The position numbers were made by a program, and so were the translations under genes. The notes beneath the pieces were generated by a model. That model saw nothing but the letters and a program-made list of their open reading frames with translations, did no database searches and was not told the DNA's origin. A stretch of 64,000 bases of DNA, taken from positions 62,001 to 126,000 of the forward strand of contig JAFCMP010000190.1 in NCBI GenBank assembly GCA_017506865.1. The letters run 5' to 3'. Source of the stretch: Tribonema minus. Its lineage: Eukaryota > Sar > Xanthophyceae > Tribonematales > Tribonemataceae. Shown piece by piece: positions 56,847 through 64,000 of this stretch. Position 1 is the first letter of the stretch, and every line of letters starts with the position of its first letter.

Positions 56847-59800
56847 ATGGTGGTCAGCACGAATGAAACAGTGGATCTGCTCAGCATGAGCCTGGAGCAG
56901 ATCACGAAGATCAGGGCTCAGGAGGCAAAGGAGAAGCAAGAGAAGGAACGAGAGAAGCAGAGGCTGATCAAACAGCAGCAACAGCAGCAGCAGCAGCAGC
57001 AACAGCGGAGACAAGCCATGTTGATGCAGGCCAAAGCCAAGGCAGCAGCTGCTGCTGCAGCCGAGGTTGGCGAAAGATCAAGGCGCAACCCGCCTTCTGC
57101 GACGGCCTCCACCAGGCCTCAACAGCGCCGTCCCAGCGCCGCAGGCACCGCTCCTGCGCACGCCGGCAATGGGAGCAGCACCAGGGCAACGCGGGCGCCG
57201 CCGGCGCAGCAGCGCACGCATCCCAAGGCCAGGCGTCCTTCGTCGGAGGAAATGGATTTTGATGTGAATGGACAAGATGCTCCTAATCGAGTCCGCAGTG
57301 TGCGTCAAGGCCAGGTAATCCGCTCGTGCACTGAACCAGTTTATTGTCGGGCTGTGCCATGCCAGCTGATTTTTTGCATCCAGGTGCAGTGAAGCATCAA
57401 GTGCTGTTTCTGTGAGCCGGCAAATCAATCATGCACATGCATCCTCCAGGATTTGTTGTTCAAACAGCAAGTCTGCATATGTACACAACGAGCCTCCTGC
57501 TGCTGGGGAGGGGAAGGGCCGTTTCCTTGACGCCTTAGTGTTTATGAACTGCAACAGCTTCATGCCAGGTCCGTCAATCATTATTTGACCATGTTGTTGT
57601 GCATTCGCACTTATGCTGACGCCCGTTGCCATGCCTGACTCCAGTTATTTTTGGTGAAGATCAGTCTATGGGATGATTGACTGCTGGATCATCACACACC
57701 GTTGTTCAACCCCGGTGATTCAGCAGCAAGTCAGCTTCCACATGACCATGTGTTCATCAATTTTCTCAGGTGCTGAACACTCACAAAGTGGACCTGTGCT
57801 CACGGATCCTTGCAGGCAGCCGCAGCTCCAGCAGGCCCGGTCAGGCGTAGCGGTGGACGCGAGGCACGGCAGGCTGCCAACCAGCCATATCAAGTGCACA
57901 ATGGCGCTGTGGAAGCTAGAGCCGACACCAGCGACGTATTCTCTCGCCTGTAAGTTCAAGTGAAGTGCTCGGTTTCGCCAGGCAATGGCACCGATGGTGT
58001 GTACTACAGTGTCGTGACCTCGTAGTCATGGCATTCATGGGGCGAAATGAATCAGCGCCTGGGCGCTATATCTGTGAGAACAGTTGACATATGCACTGCC
58101 ACATATGGATGCAGATTCACGGAATCATCATCACACAGTACGGTTTAGGGCGCATGCAGCAACGAAATGTGTGTCCATGTGCAAGGCCGTCAAATGACCT
58201 TCTGCACAAGCGTGCGAGTGCATCACTGGTGTAGACTGTCAAATATCTTGCTTTCCCAACTTTCACAATGGCTTGCTTGCATGTATTGACGCCACAGCGC
58301 ACTGCAGCAGTGACTTCGTATGAGATCAGATCCCGCGGCTTTAGCACTCGCATCAAGCGTGACCGGACACACATGACATGCCAGCACCTGATGGCATGAT
58401 TCCGCATCCGTACCATGTGCTTGTCAGCCTACGAAAGTATTTGATGACAAAGCAACAGCTTGTCCAATCTGCATTTTGAACAAGGTTTAGTTCCTACATT
58501 CCCCTTGGGCGTCAGTCGCCGTTGCCCAGCACGCAGCATGTCGCCTTGACAAAATGTCACATCTGCAGAGGGCCTGGACGTTAGTAGGTCAAGCGCTATG
58601 TAGTGCGCAAATTACAATGGTGATGTCTTCTAACAATAGACTAATATATGTCTTGTTGCATGCTCTGTGGCGCATGTTGCACTGGTCGTGCAGGGGTGGA
58701 CCGCCCCATCCCAGCACCAGGATAGTGGGAACGCGCGTCATGTTCTCCAACCTGCCACTGAACCTGGAGGCCAATGAAATCTACGACGTCGCAACCACTG
58801 TTGGAGCAACCACTGTTGGAGCAACCACTGTTAGAGATACAAGTGTACGTGCAAATTTGTGGCAATGTGCATGTTTTTGGCTATGCTGGTGGATGCGCAG
58901 TGCCGGTTGACTCTGTCGGTTGTGGTTATGTTGACGTGCTGTTGGTGCCACTTCACATGCACAAATGAATGAGCAAAGTGACTTCTTCAATGCTGAGGCT
59001 TGAAACTGCCTGCTGACTAACTGCATCCACAGATGGCATTCACCTCACCTGCTTGACCATATCATGCGCCATGTCAATGATAAGGCATGTGCGCTCCACA
59101 TACAACTCCATTATGCGGCCACTTGCTGAGCGTCGCTTTTGATGCACGTGTGCATTTGTTTGCGCACACGCTTGCAGGTGCGGCATGTGGAGATGCAGTA
59201 TGACAAGCACGGCGCGCCCGAGGGGCGGGCTGTGGTGACGTTCAAGAGCTTTGCGCTGGCGGAGAAAGCTGTTGACAACCTGCACCTGTGCACCCTGGAC
59301 GGCGTGCCTATGCAGGTGAGGCTTGATTGTTGGTTACATTGATTACATAGTGCAGTGTGGTGAACACTGGTGCCTACTGGCGGTTATAGCCAAAGCATTA
59401 TCATACAGTTGTGGTGGACAGCCCGTTGCATATGCCGTAGACACTTCGCCATACATCTCGCTGAGCAAACACGCCAGCCACAGACCCCCGTGTAAAGCGG
59501 TAGGTCGCCTGCAGCGTGTTGCATTCCCTTGACCACAACACGCTCACAATGAGCCTCGCGCCGTGCAGGTCAAGATGCTCGGTCCAATCGGAGGCGCACA
59601 ACTGGCGCCCGCCGCAGCAGCCGACGCGCCCGTCGCGCGCTCGCCGGCGCTGCGGCCGCAGCAGGAGCCGCCTGTACGGCGCCCCTCGCACCAGGCGCCG
59701 TACGCTGAAGACGACAACTTGAAGTACAAGTACCGCGCTGCTCAGTACGCTGGCGAAACGAGGGAGTACGAGGCGGGGGGCGGCGGTGGCGGGCGCAAGG

Positions 59801-61096
59801 CAGCGGCGGCGGCGGCGCCGCGGCAGTATGAGGAGGATGACTACGCGCCGCACGAGGTGTGGTCGGCGTCGCAGCACCAGCAGCACCAGCAGCACCTGCA
59901 GCAGCACGCGCGAGCTGCCAGGTAGGACGACAAGGTGATGTGCTCAACGGCGGCGACGCTGCAGTATTATCGCCCCGTTTTGTCGAAGGGTAGTCTGTAA
60001 TGGGGGCGGCGCCATTGCGGTGGCATGTGCTTACTCATCGCTCTGCGTGGGACCGGTGCGAGACTGTGAGCTGTGTAGCATGCTTTGCTAGGGTGCTGAT
60101 GCCTTCAATGGCTGTGGACATGCGGTGGGTTGTGTTCCCCTCTGTGTTGTCAATCGCCTGTGCTCTCTGCCTCAATGTACCCCAAACCAACTACTGATTT
60201 GGTAATGGCGCGCGTCACTTTAGACTGAGCTGGCTTGTGACATTGCAATGTCTTCATCTTCATTGCGCTATCTGCTATAAAGTCAGCTGTCAATAGCAAA
60301 ACAGGTGGGGCCGTATTAATGTGAGCTGGTAAGTGATATTTGTTGAACTGTGTGCTCAATGGACGGTGAAGTTGCGTCCTCCCATAATAAGCTAGTATTG
60401 TGTGTCAGTGACTCATAATTAGCTAGTAAGTCTGCTGGTGGGTAAAGTGCTCAATGGACGTTGAGCTTATGTCCTCTCTTCTGCAGCTGTTGAGCTGAAA
60501 ACATTGCAGGCGATAGGGCTGCAATGAACTTGCCATTGTCCTGCACTTGTTCAAGAGGATGTCTTCACATATCTTTTGGCCGTGCTGCGCGTATTACCCT
60601 GACTAGCACTAATGTTCATTGAGAATGGGCCACAATGGCTGCAACGGCCTGTCTGCGATTGCCGTGAGGTCTGCATCGGTCACCAGCTAGGCTGTCATGT
60701 CAGTTTTTGGCACCAATGGACTCATGCATACCACTCTGCCGATACTCCACGCATAATCACAATGTGACCGCTGACTTTTGCCGCACGTTCTACGCCCATC
60801 AAATGCGCTGCAGTCCGCGCCAGCGCGTGTGGGAGGCCGCCGAAGCGGACGATGCTCCGTACGCCGCCGCATCCGGCCTGGCGCGCGCTGACAGCCGTGA
60901 CGCACTCGCGTTTGAGCGCCCGGCCATCGCGCTGAGGCGACAGGCGCACGCTGCGGCGGCGTACGACGAGGAGCAGCCCTGGGACGGGGAGCACCGGAGC
61001 CGGATGGTGGCGATGACGGTGCGCGAGAGGAGCGTGCCCGAGAGGAGCTTGTCCAATGGGGGCGGGGCAGCTCGGGGGGCGCGCGGGGCGCTTTAG
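56847..61096 (+). CDS. ALYREF/THOC4-like mRNA export adaptor, six exons
   Basis: ALY/REF proteins bind spliced mRNA and the helicase UAP56 for nuclear export. Exons: 56847-57314, 57816-57949, 58694-58844, 59178-59315, 59569-59921 and 60814-61096; all join in phase to about 508 codons. N-terminus: LLSMSLEQITKIRAQE, close to the UAP56-binding motif (xDMSLDDIIKxxR), then a Glu/Lys/Gln-rich helix with a polyglutamine run. Exon 2 is Arg/Gly/Ala-rich. The single RRM is split over exons 3 and 4: RVMFSNLPLNLEANEIYD, then VRHVEMQYDKHG, APEGRAVVTFKSF, AVDNLHLCTLDGVPMQ. A 13-residue insert of repeated ATTVG lies in the helix 1 to strand 2 loop. The tail is long and low in complexity (His/Gln run; Arg-rich last exon), about twice the length usual for the family. 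Alternative: another RRM adaptor. The acceptor at 60814 is the least certain. Confidence 0.65.
58788..58832 (+). repeat. 15-bp tandem repeat within the RRM coding region
   Basis: Three units, GTCGCAACCACTGTT, GGAGCAACCACTGTT and GGAGCAACCACTGTT, stand in frame and encode VATTV-GATTV-GATTV, followed by RDTS and the donor AGT|GTACGT. The first unit supplies the expected end of helix 1 and the turn glycine; the other two are additional. Confidence 0.8.
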
Positions 61097-62705
61097 AGGG
61101 GGGCAGCGCTGGAGGGGGAATCAAATTGCGTGGAGTAACGTGCGGTGGTGTGGTCGCGGTGGCGGGTTTCTGTGCACGGCGCATCTGAAGGAGCGGGGCG
61201 AGGGTCGGTGCATGCTAAGGCAACGATGCAATGGCAATGATAGATTTGGCAAATCAGCACCTGCTACTGTAGTGTCGCTGTGTCATGGTGGCTGGTGGTT
61301 GCAGCGGCGCCCTGTTTGCACTTGATGGCGGTTTGCAGAGATGATGGGTTGATGGCATCATGTCACTGCAAATAGACAGATGGGCTGATGGATCTTTGGT
61401 TCAACTAACACCTCAAATGCCGCCCCCGCTTTTTTTAAGCATGCTGCTGCGAGGCATCTGTGCATGAGAATGCAACGATGATATATGCTTCCATAGACCT
61501 GCGCGATGCACTGTGCTGTGTCATCGGGCAAAAGCTTTCAAATTATGCATTCGTCAAAATGCTGCCACCCAACGCTGTCTGGAGTACTTCACTATCTGAC
61601 TACATATAGTATTACGGTAGAGTTCAAAATCCTTCACGTTGCAATGAGCGCCCATAGGTTGCTGCTGTGGGTTGTTGTGGACGCCAACCGGCAGCCCTGT
61701 TATGCAGGAGCAGTGCTGAACTGCAATTGATGAAATGCTAAGGCAAGGCGAACCTTGAAGAAAAATGAGGCTGTACTGTATGATGACCAACACCTTGGCA
61801 TTGGGAAAGCGGAGTTACCGAAGTACACACACCTCAAAGAATGCGTAGCTTCCATCTGAAGTGGGCCATTCAATGTCATGTGGCTGCAGTAAGAGAGGCT
61901 TGTGGACACTTACCTCACAACATCTAGGGAGGCATCGGACACTGGTCCAAAGCTCATGACACAAAAGCAATTTGTGACGCCAGAGTGAATGAAACCAGTC
62001 CTGGATTGTGTGTGTGCGACGTTGAGTTCAATTTGCAAGCTCAACAAAATGCAAAGCCAGCAAACAAAGTGTCAAGACACTGTGTTGCAGCTTCTTGGGC
62101 CCAAGCATATGTGGCTGTTTTTGGCCCTTGTTGGCCCTTAGAAAAAGGTCACCACATTTGAAGTTCTGCCGACAAATATATTATTATTACTATGGGCGCA
62201 ACAGCACAGCAAACCATGCGCATGCGCAAGTAAAGCAGGTATGGCCGAAGCATACCATTATAAAATATACTTCGAAGTACAAGAACATGCCAATGTTTGC
62301 TGATGGGTCAGCGCGCTGTCGCCCTAGGCAGCGCATGGAGCATCGATGCAAAGCGAGTGGGGCCAAACAAAACTTGGAAGCACTATTTCATTACACACAC
62401 AATCAAGAGATGCACAGCTGTCAACGCTGGTCAAAGTCCCCTATTCCCCGGGCCCAATGGTCTAATAAAAAGCGCTTTGAAACCACGTACATGTCTACAC
62501 TGCAGCTCCACATAAACCACAGTATACTTGAAGTATGTACAAGGTCAAGCTGGCATCCCAGGCATGCCAGCCTGCACGGGGCACGTCACTTCTTCAATTG
62601 CTAGCCTTGAAGTACATGCTGGGTTTAGCATGAAGGCGGTGGTCCCCTGCTGTTTCTCTGATGAACATAGCTCCCCACGATTAGGCAGGCTGCTTGTGCG
62701 CTCGC
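61097..62705. other. intergenic region between convergent genes
   Basis: Receives the 3' ends of the ALYREF-like gene (plus) and malate dehydrogenase (minus). Only short open frames. Around 62264-62281 and 62519-62532 stand palindromes of the type TACTTCGAAGTA and TATACTTGAAGTA, again related to those in NDC80 intron 4. No gene recognised. Confidence 0.4.
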
Positions 62706-63539
62706 TTACAGAGCGCCCTGCCTGGCAGCAATGATGCTGGTAGCCATCTCTCGCTCTGCCAAGAGCTCAGCGACGGTGGCATCGAGCAGTTCCCTCACAT
62801 GTGTCGATATGGACAGGCCCTGCACAGAGAACAGCAATTGTGTATGGTCATCTGAGGCCTCGGTTGATGCTCTGTTGTCACACAGCAAACTTAGCTGCAT
62901 GACGTTGTGACGTTGCAAGCTGCAATACACAATCTTGAAGTTCAGAGCGCATGTGTGCTGGCCGATATCGCACTCAAGGCATTTAAGTTACAAGCCGTCA
63001 CGGACACGCAATGCGCTCGCCATCATCAGGGCGCACACACAGAGGTCTCGCACACCTTGGGCTCAGTGCCTCCCATGTAAGCGATGTTGCGAATTCCCAA
63101 GCACCAAGCACATCCTGGACTTGTTCAGAGTCAGAGCATGATGTTCACATTCATATATATGTCAGACATGCGCAACAAATGAACTCCAGTTGTGACACAT
63201 ATGGCAGGTTAGAAGAAGCAAACACAAGAAGGCGCTTTTGTTGTGCATGTACATCACAGTTAACACAACTGCATGCCTGCATGTCAAAACAGCTTCAGCT
63301 TCCGTCCGCATACTACAGCAACTGCATCAAATGATCAATGTGAGTGCCCGGCAAGGTTTCAGGAGGTGACAGGCAAGCGGCTATGAGGAGGTGTGATTGG
63401 CAGCGCAGGATGGTGCAGCATACCTGTACTATCTCGCACTTGCCGTTGCTGCTTGCAACGGGGAAGCTGAACACCAGCCCCTCCGGTATACCGTAAGGGT
63501 TGCCATCAGAAATCACGGCCATGCTCACAAACATCCCAT
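62706..63539 (-). CDS. malate dehydrogenase, last two exons
   Basis: Minus-strand exon 63539-63424 reads [35 protein letters not shown]. Exon 62819-62706 continues in phase with [36 protein letters not shown] and TAA. This is the C-terminal part of NAD-dependent malate dehydrogenase (cytosolic-type, VSMGVxSDGSYGxPxGLxxSFPV and IVQGLxIxxxxR blocks). The enzyme interconverts malate and oxaloacetate, in the cytosol or an organelle. The splice sites (CTCCTCAG acceptor, ATAGTACAG|GTATGC donor, CTGTGCAG acceptor) are clear. The earlier exons, with the nucleotide-binding fold and catalytic His, must lie above 63.6 kb and beyond the window; a piece near 63.6-63.66 kb reading SGAAS could be one but does not stay open. 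The targeting signal is out of view. Confidence 0.8.
62820..63423 (-). other. last intron of malate dehydrogenase
   Basis: A GT-AG intron of about 604 bp, defined by the two exons. No element recognised inside. Confidence 0.65.
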
Positions 63540-64000
63540 CTGAGGAGCACCAACAGAACGTGTGGCACATGATCGTCAGTATAACTATTTTGAATCATGC
63601 TTATCTTCATGAGCATCTCCATGGCAAGGCTTCGTAGACACTTGCGGCACCAGAGCCTGCAACAAGCCAACAATTCGATGTTAACACGCCTGCACGCTAG
63701 CTTGAAATACGGGATTGGCGGCTTTGTGAACACGATTATGTAACTATATAATGCCAGGAACCTAAGGCTGTGAGCCTGGCGCAGCCGGTGTTGCCCTAAA
63801 GCAAGCATGACGAATAGGTTATCAGGGGAATGGATTGTCCAATGCACAAAAGCATACGAAGGTAGCAGAGCTTTGAGTGTTTGTGATTGTTGCATAGCCT
63901 CCAATGCCAGACCATTGCGTATACCGTATACATGAAGCACGTCACGGTAGTCTGCCAAAACGCACTGCCAGGCATGTGCACTTCAGTTCTAATTGCATGA
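63540..64000 (-). other. probable intron(s) of malate dehydrogenase
   Basis: The next exon of the gene should lie here or beyond the window. No exon was identified with confidence. Confidence 0.35.

Noticed and set aside
1-64000. CRISPR arrays, bacterial operons or prokaryotic regulatory sites
   Set aside because: The window is eukaryotic with spliced genes; no regularly spaced repeat-spacer array is present.

Overview
This window looks like nuclear DNA of an alga, most probably a photosynthetic stramenopile (brown-algal or xanthophyte type). Four things support this. Genes carry spliceosomal introns with good GT-AG sites and one GC-AG. There is an EsV-1-7 cysteine motif, a family best known from Ectocarpus relatives. 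There is a long membrane gene with Pmp-type GG-A-I repeats. The non-coding DNA is full of LINEs and MITEs. The clade is inference; no rRNA or organelle marker is present.

Layout. 1-1.1 kb: the last exon of an EsV-1-7 protein. 2.1-2.4 kb: a LINE 3' fragment with a 14-bp target duplication. 4.4-4.8 kb (minus): a small protein with a mitochondrial-type N-terminus, head to head with NDC80. 5.0-10.3 kb: a complete five-exon NDC80/HEC1 kinetochore gene. 11.4-12.4 kb: a gene fragment and a MITE. 17.7-21.5 kb: an R2R3-type MYB gene. 23.3-24.5 kb: a truncated LINE. 24.7-25.1 kb: a second MITE. 26.3-27.6 kb: a trypsin-fold gene without the usual triad. 27.9-28.2 kb: a copy of the end of NDC80. 28.6-33.0 kb (minus): a LINE with an intact 1447-residue reverse transcriptase ORF. 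33.5-46.1 kb: a secreted/membrane Pmp-like gene with a frameshift and a LINE copy inside its last exon. 46.6-47.7 kb: two more LINE ends. 56.8-61.1 kb: an ALYREF/THOC4-like mRNA export gene. 62.7-64 kb (minus): the 3' end of a malate dehydrogenase gene.

Large-scale structure. About 12.4-24.5 kb and 46.6-56.4 kb are the two arms of a segmental inverted duplication around a spacer of about 22 kb. The arms have since diverged. The left arm gained a MITE where the right arm keeps the empty TA site. The right arm lost most of the MYB gene, and its remaining MYB exon became a head-to-head palindrome that could fold into a long hairpin. The right arm also gained about 1.5 kb that includes a coiled-coil ORF.

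The host genes (kinetochore, transcription factor, mRNA export, malate dehydrogenase, surface protein) are functionally unrelated. What links the window is copying: exon starts repeated inside an NDC80 intron, gene ends copied elsewhere, LINE insertions, and inverted repeats that could produce double-stranded RNA. Exon structures were read by eye from splice motifs and phase and have not been checked against transcripts.
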